This document shows, in pieces, positions 12,401 to 24,367 of a stretch of DNA of 64,000 nucleotides. Source of the DNA: Aurelia coerulea (taxonomy: Eukaryota; Cnidaria; Scyphozoa; Semaeostomeae; Ulmaridae); the NCBI GenBank assembly GCA_039566865.1, contig CM076947.1, forward strand, positions 6,951,501-7,015,500, given 5' to 3'. The notes beneath the pieces were generated by a model. The model was given only the letters and a program-made list of their open reading frames with translations, did no database searches and was not told the DNA's origin. Position numbers and translations under genes: made by a program. Positions within the stretch are counted from its first letter, which is position 1, and each line of letters starts with the position of its first letter.

Positions 12401-12419
12401 TGCTGACCTCTTGATTTCA

Positions 12420-12645
12420 ATGGAGCTATGACCTCCAGAAAACCAAATTTGCCTGATGACTGAAACTAGTGGTCGGCCATTTTGTCTTACTGTGAAGTAA
12501 GAAATAATTTCAGTGAAGTCAGGAATAGTGGAACTCTCCGAGGATTATCGGAATGTCCACGAAAGCTATGAAATTGGAGGCTGCTGTTTCATTTTCAATC
12601 CATGAAGTTATTAATCGCTTCAAAATAGTAAGACAAAATGGCCGC
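12420..12645. repeat. Inverted-repeat fragment shared with 51155-51235
   Basis: GGCCATTTTGTCTTACT (near 12475) returns inverted as AGTAAGACAAAATGGCC (near 12627), making a small stem-loop unit. The left arm with its neighbouring sequence (GGAGCTATGACCTCCA, AAATTTGCCTGAT) also appears once near 51155-51235. It is probably a small dispersed non-autonomous element. Confidence 0.5.
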
Positions 12646-13475
12646 GAGGGAACTTCCATGCTACCCTGTTTCCTGTTGTATATATGAAAAAGATGCGTTT
12701 TTATACAGGTGAGGTGCAGTAGGACTATTCTCAGTAGGCCCTTTATCGTAATGAGGGATATCGCATGTCATATGTGATTCTAGGCCAGCTTAGGCCTAAA
12801 AATAAAGCAATGACCTACTTTATTACATATAATACATTACTGTGAATATTGTGAGTGCCTGGCTGGTTCCCTAATTTTTGTCATTCTGTTTTAGGGTCTG
12901 TTGAGAAATTGTTCATAATTAGCCAGGATTTTTTATTCAAATCTGATGCAGTAATTTTTAATTTTTATGTGTAATAAAGCTAATGTGTCAGCCCATCCCC
13001 AGATTATCTAGTCTTGAGTTATTTCACGGAATTAGTAGTTTCAGTTTCATTTATTATCAATCAATCCTTAATACATCACAACAAAAATACTCTACAACTA
13101 AAAATCCAAGAACTAAAAACTAACAGCACTGAAAATGCTCTAAAATGCTTGAACAATTCACTTAACATGATTGTATTTAAGATTGATTGATTGCAGTTGG
13201 TAAACTAATTGATAAAGTGTACCCACCCCCCCCCCAAAGAAAATAAACCGAAAATTAATTACAAAATCAAAGACAGTAGATAGTAGCCAACAACTGTAGT
13301 ATGGAGCTGGGTGCCTTTTTCCCCATTTAATCTTTGAAGAAGAATGAGGTTGTCAGAGTTGCAACTTTAATTTGACATAATGCCGCAAACCACATTCCTT
13401 ACCCTCTTGGGGGGATTCAATATGACCATATAGTAACTTGATAGTACGATGTGGACATTGCTGTAACATGCTACA
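12646..13475. other. Non-coding spacer
   Basis: No gene seen. A C homopolymer run occurs near 13224-13234. The sequence GATTGATTGATTGCAGT near 13177-13196 resembles the tail of an old retroelement, but this is not certain. Confidence 0.4.
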
Positions 13476-13765
13476 TGTATTTTTTTTATAAGAAACTGCC
13501 CAGATCGCCAACAATTTAAGAAACTCCAGTGCTATGAGAATATAAGTTAAGAAACTGTTTACTTTGATAAAGGAAATCCTTGACACGCTTCACTTTACTT
13601 CCATCTGTTTCCTGTATCATTTTACTTGTAATGCACTTCAGTAATGTCTCAACATTAGAAAGGCTAAAAAACTACTGTTTAGAAATGTTCACATTATATT
13701 AAGAAACTTTCAGTACTGGCCCAAATTCTTAGTTTCTTATAAAAAAAAGATGTGTATGTTTTCTG
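13476..13765. mobile_element. AAGAAAC-motif MITE, copy 2
   Basis: The boxes TTTTATAAGAAACT (left) and AGTTTCTTATAAAAAAA (right) form the ends. AAGAAACT recurs inside every 30-60 bp, and TTTCCTGTATCATTTTACT matches the other copies in inverse orientation (for example 21240 and 35410). It is non-coding and lies just 5' of the first visible DUF6589 exon. Confidence 0.55.
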
Positions 13766-13894
13766 GTAAAAAGAGAACTGAAAACAATCATGGGGTGTTT
13801 CAATCTTAAGAAAGTATCAATTAATTTCAAAATTTTGTATTCAGAAGGAAATTAGCACACATTGAATATTATTACATCTCAATTTACTCTGCAG

Positions 13895-16800
13895 ACAACC
13901 TTGCTGAGGCTAAGTGTATTGAACCTGACAACATCACATACATTTATGTATAAAAAACTTGATGAGTTTGGCCTAAATCATGATGAGCAAATTCTGAAAA
14001 AAGTAAGGGATGAATCCAAACGACTCACACAAATGAACAAGAAAGAAGCCACTCCATCTGGTAACAACACTCCAGCCGCCAATGATGATGCCATAAAGGA
14101 GTACTGTGTTGACCGGCAAAACATGCAAGCAATAGCTCGAAATATTGTAGTGGACCAAGTTGGCAAAGATGCAGAATCTGATGAATTTTTAGACGGGATC
14201 AGTAAGCTTATAAGACAAAGAAATTATGCAACACCTAGAAGAACTGAGAAGGCTGAAGATAAACAAGAGAACAATAATGAAGACGAAGAAGGTACATTAT
14301 AAATATTATTCTTGGGAGTTGGGGGTTTCTACGACAGGGCAGTCAATGTTTTGTGATTAAATTTTGAGTTTTTCATCGAAGGGCTGACAAAATTTCCAAA
14401 TTATACAATTTACAAGCCATTGATTGTCAGGTGTGTATCTGAAAAAAATTTCTTTTCCCAATGTTTCAAACCTGAAATTGCTTTCAGGGATTTTTGAATA
14501 CAATGAGATTCTCAAATCATTACTTTGGAGATCAACAGGTACAAGAATTCGTGAGTCATGACATACTTTCCTTTAGGGAATTGTCAACAATTCATAAGAA
14601 TTCTTGAAAATTTTAAGGCAGGGAAACCATATGTTGACCATTTATGCATTATGCTTTTAGAAATTGCTGAGGATCCAGGAAGGAAGATCATATTTGACAA
14701 CGTAGATCTTTATGTGCAAAGACATGAGATGACAGAAGAGAATCAGAATAAAGATCTGCATTGGGTTACTGTCATTTCCACCGAAAACCGCATTTCTCAA
14801 GTTGGGTACAACTCTGCTGAAAAACCCGCAAATGGGACCTTGGCTGATATGGATAATGCTGTTTGCCTCCCTGGCAAATCTGACCACAGAAAGCAGCGTT
14901 CTGATTATACAGCTTTGGTATTGAGGTTAATCACATCCCACATTGATTGCCTGAAGTTCCTGCAAGACGTTACGGAGAAGCACATCACACACCAACACAG
15001 GAGGGAAACCAGCAAACCAACAGAAACGGTGAGTCACCCAAATTTTAAGGGATAAACTTGCATTAAGTTTTGCGGTTTTAGTTGCCTTCAAAATGTGGCT
15101 TTGTTGTTTATAAAAGGTCACTTCAACAGCAAATCTTGAAGCAGAGATGTATCTCTATCTGTCTTTGGAGTTGAAATCTCGCAAAATTTGAACTGGACTA
15201 AAATTTGTCATTGCAGTAATTTCTTGTCATCCATCCCAAGGTATCACAACTTCCTCAGTCTGTTTTATTTGAGTCAAAATTTCTTGCAAAAGCCCCATTA
15301 AATCAAGGCTACCATACTGTATTTTACATATCACTGAAAATCAATTATATTATCATGTGTTATATGCCATGTGGTGTTATCAGTACCAAAACTGCATTCT
15401 GTTGATTCATTTTTCATGGTGGACTACTGTACATGAGTATAAAGTTATACTCATGTACAGTATAAAGTTATATTGATATACAGAGTATAAAGTTATATTT
15501 GATATATACAATTTAACATTTATTATGATACATATATCAAAAATAAGCATGGAATCTTTTTTTCTAGACTTTCCTTGGAATCATTTATGAAAACGAAAAT
15601 GATGCTGATGGTATATGCAAGGTATTGACTGAGCTGCATAAGTATGTCCCCAGTGCAGATGGTGGGGCGTGTTCAGATGCAATTTATGTGGAGCAAGGCT
15701 TTGCCGCTGATCAGCTAAGTGTTGAGAGGGGAGTTAATTGTTTGAAACAGTTGAAAAATGGATTCACACCAGAAGAGCGTCTTGATGGTATCCATTTTGA
15801 GATTGCGGACTTCCATGCACAAATGAAATTTCTACAGGTACATATAAGTACAGTATATGCATAATATGTTTAGATAGACAAAATGATGAGCTTCAAAATT
15901 TGGACTGATGTAGAAGACAAATGATTTATATTGGTCTGATCAAAGATTTTATTTTGTGCTGAGAAAAATAGGGCCACATGCCACTATTGTTCTATTATTT
16001 TGATCATTTGGGGAGAATATCAAATATACTGTAGCTACAGGGTATTTGTACTGTACACTGGTGCAATCCATTTTAATACAGTACATCAGTCATTTGTCTT
16101 TGATATCAGGCATTACTTTTGCAGTGAATCCTGCAATTTGTTCAGAACAATGAAACTTTCGGCAGAAACAGTACAGCAGTTTCAGGTTTTCATGTGTAAT
16201 TCAATTAATCAATCCATTAATCAGTCAGTAAATCAGTAACTCCCATGTTATTTTGCAGAAAAATACATTTAATTACAATTTTGAAGTACTTTTATTATAT
16301 CAATGGATGTTCGCTGGATACTCATACAGTCTGTGTGCCCATTAACATGACAAAATTTCTTTACATTGATGGGAACTCTTGAGCCATATGAGACTGCCAT
16401 ATGAAAGGCAGGAAAACCACTTCAATGTGTGCAAGGCCTGCACTGTACTTTCTTCCTTTCAGCACAATGATTATCCTCTAGTTTTACTTGTATAAAGCAG
16501 GTTGAATCTATACATGTGATTCAAGGGGTGCAAAGCTGAATAAACCTCTGGGTGGTGCTGCCTAACCTTTCAAATCCTTCTGTTTTCTTTTTCCAAATTT
16601 TACCAAGAAATGGTCCCAGCATTATTTCCAATGTTTGCTGCCTCCCCCATGGATAAAATATGAATAATTTCTCAAAGAAGTTGTGTATTTATTCTAGCTT
16701 CACTTCTACAACCCAAAAGTGAGCAGTGATAAATGCACCATGTTTGCAGATAGGACCCTGATTAACAGAAGAAATGTATCAACAGATGTGAAGAAGAAGT

Positions 16801-17726
16801 ATAATGCTTGCAAACAGTTCTTTTTCCTAGAGGTGGAAGCAAGAATCTTAGCAGCAGCAATGCAACGATTAAAAATCAAATCTTTAGGGGAAATTCCAAC
16901 ACCTGGCATATTGCCTGCCGACTTGTGTAGAGAGTCAAGCCTTGAAAAGAAGCGATATCTCGATTCATTGGCATCAGAAATAGTTGATGAGTTTGTAGTT
17001 AATACATCAGTACAGAAGTCAATCATGATGAACCAAAAGTACAATGACTGGCACAAAACATGCAACCCAACGACTCAAGATGGTCGCTTTAAATGCCGTT
17101 TACCAACTTGCAACGACACTTTCAAGCATGATGGTAAAATAAGAAAAGAACATGAGAAGCTGCATGGATTTCATCGCATTCAAACTTCTACCGATGGAGC
17201 AGACAAGGGACAAAGTGATGATGTGAAGAACTACCAATGCTCACTTCTTGAATATGGAATGTTGCAAATGAACTTCTATGATGCAATCTCAGAGGGGGAT
17301 GGATCAAGGGTTTTGCGCTGCTGGAAGTTTATGCTGCCATACCTCAGGAAAGATGGTGCATCAAGCAGAAAATATGCACTTGAAAGGCTGTACCTTCTGT
17401 TTCAAGTCAACACCCTCCTGCCACCAAAGGATGCATACAGTTTGATATGGAACAGGTTCCACAAGTCTAAACTTGGGCTTGGTGGAAACATACCCTTGGA
17501 TATGGCACTGGAGCATTTTAACCTTCTTGTGAAGACAATTCTTAGAAAGCTAGGCTCTAATGTCACAAACAAGAAAGCAATTGATAGGTTACTCAAAGCC
17601 CTCACGTGTAACAAAGCGCTCCTAGATAAATTTGACACTTTCTGTGGTGTCATCAAACGATCTGGGAAACATTATGCAAAATCATCAGAGAACGACTTGA
17701 AGAAAGCAGTTGCTGAACCCAGCTGA
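13895..17726 (+). CDS. DUF6589-family protein, four visible exons
   Basis: Four exons join in phase: 13895-14291, 14577-15028, 15568-15837 and 16698-17726 (stop TGA at 17724), all GT-AG, 2,148 bp or 715 residues from the first visible codon. The DUF6589 signature is clear: FDNVDLYVQRHEMTEENQNK in exon 2, IADFHAQMKFLQ at the end of exon 3, and in exon 4 RTLINRRNV, a C2H2-like finger (CRLPTCNDTFKHDGK with following HEKLH), GDGSRVLRCWKFMLPYL and LDMALEHFNLLVKTIL. The family is abundant in aquatic invertebrates and its function is unknown. The reading frame is intact, but the true start lies upstream and was not found. The last residues (about VAEPS) come from the adjoining repeat element, so the C-terminus is probably truncated. 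Intron 3 (15838-16697) shows nothing notable. Confidence 0.85.
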
Positions 17727-18520
17727 ATCCATCTGAATCCATCTGAACCCAGCTGAATCCATCTGAACCCAGCAGAGACCAACCTGACGCAATAGAAATC
17801 CCAAGAGGTCCTGTGATTTGTATGAAGCACACAAGCAGGGAATTGGCATCCAACACTTGTTCATAATGCTAATGGCTCTGTTTGGAAATATAGCCCTTCA
17901 GATTAACAAACACGGAAACTCAAAGGACGTTTTAGTCAAATAAATGACGAAAACAATCTTGTGTACACGTGAAGGTGAAAAAGTTAGGCCTGATGATTTA
18001 GTAGGAGAGTGATATCACTGCGAAAGAAGTCCATGACAATTTTTCGACAGTTTACCTACCTACCTTCATAAAACGCAACCCGGAAAGAAATTGCTTGAAA
18101 TTTCCCGATTTTTTTTTAAGAAATCTACTCTCCAGATGTTTGGGTATTAAAGTTTGGATGCCGGCTAAAATATCTTCTGGATTGGCGGAGTTATGGCCAC
18201 ACACAAATCGATAAGGCATTTTGAACCCATAAAATGAAAAAATGAAAAACCTTCCGAGCCAATGAGATCAGAACGATTGTTATTCAGCTGTTTTCATTAA
18301 CACCATAAAGCGCTAACTATGCTTATCACCCGCTTCTTTTGATACATTGTTCTTGATATTTCCAAACAGAGCCATCACACCTGGCAGGAGACCTCTTGGG
18401 AATTTCTATCGAGTCAGGTTGGTCTCTGCTGGGTTCAGATGGGTTCAGCTGGGTTCAGATGGGTTCAGGTGGGTTCAGATGGATTCAGCTGGGTTCAGGT
18501 GGGTTCAGATGGGTTCAGGT
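17712..18520. mobile_element. Inverted-repeat element with GGGTTCAG arrays
   Basis: The left end is an array of 10-bp units (CTGAACCCAG / CTGAATCCAT) followed by CAGAGACCAACCTGAC. The right end is the mirror image: GTCAGGTTGGTCTCTG followed by repeated GGGTTCAGAT/GGGTTCAGCT. A second matching arm segment is CTCTGTTTGGAAATAT (near 17876) against ATATTTCCAAACAGAG (near 18356). Arms are about 110-180 bp and the left one has an extra insertion of about 60 bp. No transposase frame and no resolved target duplication. It supplies the last codons and stop of the DUF6589 gene. Confidence 0.7.
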
Positions 18521-18824
18521 GGGTTTAACTTATATAAATTACGCTAAGAACTTGTGATAATCTGGCAAAATCCAAATAATTTTTAGGGAATGCTTTTGTT
18601 GGGAAAAATATGCATCAAAATTTCGGTCAAGAACTTTGATTGGAAATATTGGAAACTAAGACAATTTTAATTCGATGCTTGTTATCAACATCTGGACAAA
18701 CATTGAATCAGCTCAATACTTTGTTTTTTTCCACCTTTCATACCATATTTATAAAAAGCTAACAGTTTCTTACTTGAGATAATAATAAAATGTATTGCCA
18801 TCTATACATGCTTTTCTCTTGGAA
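18521..18824. other. Short non-coding spacer
   Basis: AT-rich DNA between two convergent genes. Nothing recognised. Confidence 0.45.
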
Positions 18825-19093
18825 TTAAATTGATTCATCACTGGATGATGAAGGCAGTCTTGACCTGTATCTGTATTGTAGATTGATGAAATTATCTGAA
18901 TCACAAGAATCTTCTGATTTCTCACTTTCTGATTTGTCACTTTCTGATGTTTCACATGAAATATCTGAGTTGGGCAATTCTGCAGCAACTTCACTTTCAG
19001 GCAAAGAAACTCCAGGAATGTTGATATTTACAAATGAATCAATGTTCAAAGCTTCAGTGACAATTTTCCACAGAGGTGTGCACAGATCACTGC
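18825..19093 (-). CDS. Possible acidic C-terminal tail of the RecQ-like protein
   Basis: Continuing on the minus strand beyond the RecQ frame, but one frame over, is an open stretch reading SSDLCTPLWKIVTEALNIDS, then a Ser/Glu/Asp/Lys-rich tail (SESDKSESEKSEDSCDSDN) and a stop. The shift from the helicase frame has no plausible intron between. It may be a frameshift in a decaying gene. Acidic serine-rich tails are common in nuclear proteins, but the link is inferred. Confidence 0.35.
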
Positions 19094-19954
19094 TCAGGAT
19101 AGATGAGAACTCATTACATCTTTAGGCTCCTTAATTTTCATGCAGTTGCTAACTATCTCATCAATTGCTTTCCTTGGAAAGCCAGATGTTATTTCACTCC
19201 CTGTGTACATCTCTGAGGTTGGCTTTGTAATTTTCAACCTATATTGCTGTAACTCTTCCTTCAATTCAGTTTGTGCTGTGTCTGACAGGACTGCATTAGT
19301 AGCACATGGCTGCAATGATACTTCCTTGCATATCCGTTTTTCAAAGGATGAAAAAACTTCACGTTCTTTTGAACATGCCTTATTATTAAAACCACAATCA
19401 CATTTCTTGCAGCAAATGTCACAGCAATTATGAATTGGTGAAACTTTTTTGTATGGACCTGAGAATTGTTGGTAAATGAGTTCCTGTCTACATTTTTCCG
19501 TGTTTGTGCAATAGTCCTTCATTGCAGCAGACACTCTCTTTGAGTGTACACATCTTGGATACATTATCAGCAATGCATAGCTTTGTTCCCCATCTCTGCC
19601 AGCTCTTCCAGTTCCTTGGCAATAGTTGTCAATATCCGAAGGAGGACCAAAGTGTATGACCAATCTCAAGCCTTTGCAATCAACGCCCATTCCAAAAGCA
19701 ATTGTGGCAATAAGAACTCTTACTGATCCATTAGCATCTGCAAATGACTTTGAAATGTATTCCTTCGCTGCATCCTCTGTGTTTCCTTGGTACTTTTCAT
19801 ATGGTTTTATGTCTGGAAAATGTTCTCTCAGATGACTATCAAACAATCTGTACAATGAACGAGCAGTGTTTAACCGTTGACAAAAAATTATAGTTCTCTC
19901 TGCGTTGTACTTGTTTCCTTTCAAATCTTCAATAAGTGGTTTGAATATTTCTTC

Positions 19955-20682
19955 TACCGGGTGAGTCAGAAAAAACGTGGGATATTTGGCGAACTGTGAC
20001 GTCGAGTTTAGCCACCTGATCGTAGTGAACTAATTTTTTTCTTGCAGTCAGAGATCTAACTTAGATCATAAGCCTTTCCCCATCGAAATCGGTCACTTGA
20101 TGTATTAATCACAAAATTTTTTCTTCGTAAGACGTTGTATGGGAGGCTTGCTAACTGATGAAATCTTTAATAAAGTCCCTTCAGCATTTTACCCTTGCCA
20201 AAGCTGCAGGTACACGTAGTATTATCAGGGGAGAATGAAATAGTTTTGTCATGATATAGAGTGCGTTGATCTTGCTAAAAGAAATCTCTTTTACAACGCA
20301 AAGAAGCATGCGTTTTTACTGTCTCTCAAACACATTCTCTTCGCCGGACAAGTTATGACAAGGAATCCCAGGGGAGAAAACACTATTTCCGAACTGTTTC
20401 ATTCTCCCCAGATAATACCACGTGTACCTGCAGCTTTAGTAAGGCTAAAATGCTGAAAGGGCTTGGTTTAAGGCTTCCTCAGTTTGCAAGACTCCCATAC
20501 AAAGTCTTAGGAAGAAAATCTATTTCAAATAATGCATCACATGACCGATTTCGATGGGGAAAGGCTTATGATCTAAGTTAGACCTTTGGCTGCACGGAAT
20601 AATTTAGTTCACAACGATCAGATGCCAAAACTCGACGTCACAGTCCGCCAAACACCCCACGTTTTTTCTGACTCACCCGGTA
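19955..20682. mobile_element. TA-flanked foldback MITE inside a RecQ exon
   Basis: The element proper is 19957-20680 (724 bp), with TA at 19955-19956 and 20681-20682. Ends: CCGGGTGAGTCAGAAAAAAC at the left and its mirror at the right. Arms of about 300 bp make it almost entirely a hairpin; shared internal boxes are AAGCCTTTCCCCATCGAAAT and CAGCATTTT. TA target and short CCGGG end suggest a Tc1/mariner-type system in trans. Removing the element and one TA joins the helicase frame in register (N-M-K-H-D-N-I then E-E-I-F-K). Confidence 0.85.
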
Positions 20683-20989
20683 TGTTATCATGTTTCATGT
20701 TTATCACAGAATAATGGATGTTGGCTCTGTGAGGTGACTGGATAATTTTAAGTGGGTTCCTCAATTCAATATTTCTTATTATAGTTGCAGTGGTTGCCTT
20801 TGTAGCTGTAGCTGCCATTGCTACATACGGGATTATATGATCAACCATCCACAATGAGCGGAGCTCAGCTAGCTGTCCATACATATGACGAAATCTTCTC
20901 ATATTTTGACTTTGAGTTCCCCTGTAAATAATGATGCATAATCAGAAGGGTTGATTTTTTATATAAGATACGATATAAATATATATATA

Positions 20990-21870
20990 TATATAATATA
21001 TTTGCAATTCTACTTCCATACATTAATCCTACTACCCTAAACTACAATTAATTTTTATTATAAAAGAATTTGAGCCAGCACTGAAAGTTAATCACAATTA
21101 TCAGATTTTTATAACTCAGGAGTTTATTACCAGTTTCTTACCAGTTCCATAACAATCTTCATGTTTACTACATGCACCCTCATCAATATTTTAAAACAAA
21201 GTTTCTTGAAGCCTTTTTACTCAAGTATCTTGCGAGTAATATGATACAGGAAACAAATGAATGAATTAAAAGTATTACAGTAAGGCCCCGCATTTAAGAA
21301 ACCACCAACAAGAAACTTTTAGGCTACTGAAAAATGATTAGCCCCCTTACTTATAAGAAACTCTTGAGGCTCATACCCAAAATGAAGTTTCTTGTATTTT
21401 GGCCAACACTAAGTCCTGGTCTGACGGTCTGGGGGAGTATTCCACTCCATGCAGGGCTCATAAGAAATTGCTGCAAAGATGTCTTTGATCTAACAGATTG
21501 TTACCTAAATTCTTGTTCTTGACAATGTTCTTGACAATCATTGATAACATACACATATGGCTAATCTATCTATAAATAACCTTTTTCTGTTGTTATTTAT
21601 TTTTCCAGGACTTTCGAAATTAGAAAGTTAAGAAACTTTCAGCCTAAAAAAGGAAAAGTATCATAGATATAAGAAACCTTTTAGGCTGAGGTGTGAAAAA
21701 GTGGTTTCTTAAATGCGGGGCCTTACTGTATAAGGGTTTCCTCTTTCAGAATTAATAGTTTCACAAGTTACATTTTTCCAAAGCTGGAGTTTCTTAATTT
21801 TTTGGTGATCTTTATAGTTGAGTTTCTTGATAAGAGCTTTCTTACAAAAAAATGTGCATCTGATATGATT
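20990..21870. mobile_element. AAGAAAC-motif MITE, copy 3, split by another MITE
   Basis: Lies in the RecQ intron. Boxes shared with copies at 34060-35490, 41955-42073 and 13476-13765: AACAATCTTCATGTT, AACAAAGTTTCTTGAAG, GAGTAATATGATACAGGAAA, then TTTCCTC, AATAGTTTC and GAGTTTCTTAATTTTTTGGT. A distinct TA-flanked element (21278-21728) is inserted in its middle. Non-coding. Confidence 0.6.
21276..21730. mobile_element. TA-flanked MITE with perfect 28-bp TIRs
   Basis: The element proper is 21278-21728 (451 bp) with TA at both sides. The terminal repeat begins CAGTAAGGCCCCGCATTTAA and continues AGAAACCAC, identical at both ends, so the insertion is probably recent. Internally it repeats TATAAGAAAC followed by AGGCT boxes. 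CAGT ends with TA targets are typical of pogo/Tigger-type elements. No transposase. Confidence 0.85.
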
Positions 21871-22506
21871 TTGAAATTCAGAATTAGGAAATCATCTGTC
21901 AGAATGCACTCAGAATGCCCATAATGAAATGATGCAATAATTGTACAACAGCATCCCCTGGAAATAACTTTTTTTAAACATGATTCAAAAGTACTTGTAC
22001 TATAATAAAATGATCACATACCATTTAACTATACAATGACTTTCATCGATCACAACACATGATAATCTTCTTTGAAATTCAGGCGACTTCAAAACACTTC
22101 TGAAGTTGCTTGACAGAATACTTTCGGGGGATCCAAATAGAAATCTGTAATTTCCCATCAGAACTTGTTTTGTCGTTACATCTGGATCTGAAAGTGACAT
22201 GCTGCAAATTTATTTCTCTGTTAATCTTCGTACTTGATCCCGCATCAATGAAATCAGAGGAGAAACTATGAGCACAAAATTGTCCTTCTCCAATTCTGCT
22301 CTTTTAGGCCATTCCTTTTTCAGCTTTTCCTGCACGGCAAACAGGATCAACTGGAAAATAAGGAACTTTCCTGACCCAGTAGGTGCTGCTACGAAGACAT
22401 CTTGACCTTGAAGAACAGCAAGCACACCATTGCGCTGAAAATTTGCAAGTTTTTCGTACCAAAGTGTATAGCACGCAAAAGAAACAAAATCGTTATACGC
22501 TGCCAT

Positions 22507-23430
22507 TGTACTACTTCCTCAGTCAGTTCAACATTCCTGCTCTTCCCTCCCCCGTCTTTCGAAACATCCTTCCATTTTTGAAGGCTGTCATTGGTCAGCT
22601 TCAGACTTCAAAGGAGTTGCTGGCGGACAATATTTTGTCCGTCTGATAGGAACAAACACATGCAGCCTCACTTTGGTGGACGAGTATTACAAGTCTCTCT
22701 CTCCTCCTTTCCTTTTCTTCTTTTTTTCTTCATTTTTTTCAGGTTTCGTCATTTTAAGTTTCGCATTTTCCAGACAATTCGGACTAAAAAAGAGAGAGAG
22801 GCTTGTAGCAAGTCCAGTGGCAACTGTGTGCTGCTGAGAATAGTTATTGCTGTGACTTTTTGGCGTACCTCTAAAAACCAAGCAATGGCGAACGAGAGAA
22901 AGACCTAGGAAAGAAAGTTGTGTTACAGATAACTGAAAGTTTGCATGGTCAGTACAATTATGTATACTATGATAACTATTTTAGCAGCATCTCACTCCTT
23001 GTAGAGGTCTTGGAGAGACAGATTTTTGGCTGCTGAACAATTCATTCTAATAGGATAGGCATACAACAGGCTCTTCGACCAAAAACAAACAAAAAACGCT
23101 TGCAAAAATTTGAAGCTGACTATCAAGACTGAACTAAAAAATGATGGCGATAGTTGTGGCATACCAGAAAGGTCCATCATGAAATCTTTGTTTGCAGTTT
23201 CTTGCAGGCATACATCAATAATAACTGCAGTTAATAATTGATGATATACAAGCTAAGTTTCCTGCATATTGAGCTGCGAATCTTGCCCGACTGCTTTTTG
23301 TCGCTGCAACTCTCTTCGCAACGGCTGCAGATATTTGAATGATTGAATTATGTCCACAGCGCATGCGTCCATAGTCCCCATGTTGATTGGCTGTCAAGTT
23401 GATTCAAAAACAAAGCTGAAAAGAAACTAA
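22507..23430. other. RecQ upstream region, candidate promoter
   Basis: Lies between the RecQ ATG (minus) and a plus-strand candidate gene. A pyrimidine-rich tract occurs at 22690-22745. No specific promoter motif is claimed. A bidirectional promoter is possible but unproven. Confidence 0.3.
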
Positions 23431-23445
23431 TTCTAGTATAGATGA

Positions 23446-23639
23446 AAAGCGCCAGCAAAAACAGAAAATTATGGAGGAACTATTGAAACTGACTGGCTCT
23501 CAAAAGAGACCAAAGAAGAAGAGGAAGATTGATGCTAAAAATACCAGCTTCCTCTTTCTTTCAGCAGGAGGATGATACAGATTTGTCACGCTCATCAGAA
23601 GAGGATGCATCCTTCATCAAAATTCACGAGAAGCTGCAG
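23446..23639 (+). CDS. Candidate 5' exon(s), lysine-rich and acidic segments
   Basis: An open stretch encodes MEELLKLTGSQKRPKKKRK (from about 23471), with a nuclear-localisation-like basic run. It is followed by a strong acceptor (TTCCTCTTTCTTTCAG, ending 23564) and a 25-codon exon 23565-23639 (QEDDTDLSRSSEEDASFIKI) ending at CAG|GTATGT. The first piece may be retained or alternatively spliced, since no donor precedes the acceptor. Unrecognised; probably the start of the gene ending at 29019. Confidence 0.35.
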
Positions 23640-24310
23640 GTATGTTGTGCGTCACAAGCAAATGTTTATTGGATAACAATTTATTTCTCAAAGCCATCAA
23701 CAGTGTCTTGGTCTGTACTATAACAATTGTTTTTTGCTTTTGAATGGGGGCATGAAACTCTCCACACCTTGTTGTGTCAGCTGCCGTAAGATGGTTACCC
23801 AAAAGATTGTTTGATATTTGATAAGATGCTGAACAGTATTGATGAAATGAATAGGCATTTGGTAACATATCTCTATATGACCTTAAATTGAACTAAAAAA
23901 TATTGCAAATCTGCTAAAATTATCTTGAAAACCTGCTAAAAATCTGCCAAGTTGCAAGTATTTAACAATCAATTTTGTGCAACAGCTCGAACCAGAGACC
24001 CATGTCTGACTTGATATGCAAAAGAGCTCAAAAGTTGAGGTAATGGAAGATCACAAAATGTCATATCTCTCATCGATATCAGAATGAACAAAATACAATT
24101 TGGAACTAATTTGATTCTTTTAACTTTGCTGCACAGAATTTCCAAAGGCATTCATGTGTTTGAATAGATCTAAGTGAAAAGTAAAGTTACGAGCTGCTAC
24201 GAATACATGATCCTGTTGCTGTCTTTTTTACCATTGTTGTTTTGCTATTTGTTTAAAGTTTAGTCAGTATCAGAAATAAGAAAAGATGAATTTTTCTCAA
24301 ATTCTTGTAG
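23640..24310. other. Putative intron
   Basis: AT-rich, no coding signal; ends in TTCTTGTAG at 24302-24310, a plausible acceptor. Confidence 0.35.
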
Positions 24311-24367
24311 GAAAATGCTTGCGAAGAATCATCACTATCTGCAGAACAAGCTACAGGAGATTTGACG
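24311..24367 (+). CDS. Candidate small exon
   Basis: Nineteen codons (ENACEESSLSAEQATGDLT) between a TTCTTGTAG acceptor and an ACG|GTAACT donor, in phase 0 with the preceding candidate exon. Too short to identify. It does not fit the phase of the 27578 exon directly, so at least one more exon would be needed between. Confidence 0.35.

Larger units (their letters stand above)
19094..22506 (-). pseudogene. RecQ-like DNA helicase gene, damaged
   Basis: Exon 1 is 22506-22022 (ATG at 22506) and exon 2 starts at 20921; the intervening donor and acceptor agree in phase (K-W-G). Motif I is APTGSGKF, where the usual serine after lysine is Phe. Motif II is VIDESHCIVKW in place of DEAH. Then come AMAATATKATTATIIRNI (III), TIIFCQRLNTARSLY (IV), ATIAFGMGVDCKGLRLVIH (V) and QGTGRAGRDG (VI), followed by a cysteine-rich zinc region (CCDICCKKCDC). 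RecQ proteins unwind DNA 3'-5' in recombination and repair. Lesions: an in-frame TAA at 22212-22210 and a 724-bp element inside exon 2. It is either a pseudogene or a copy from the multi-copy RecQ families spread by mobile DNA. Confidence 0.8.

Noticed and set aside
18347..18547. Plus-strand frame with GFRWVQ repeats
   Set aside because: Translation of the GGGTTCAGAT array.
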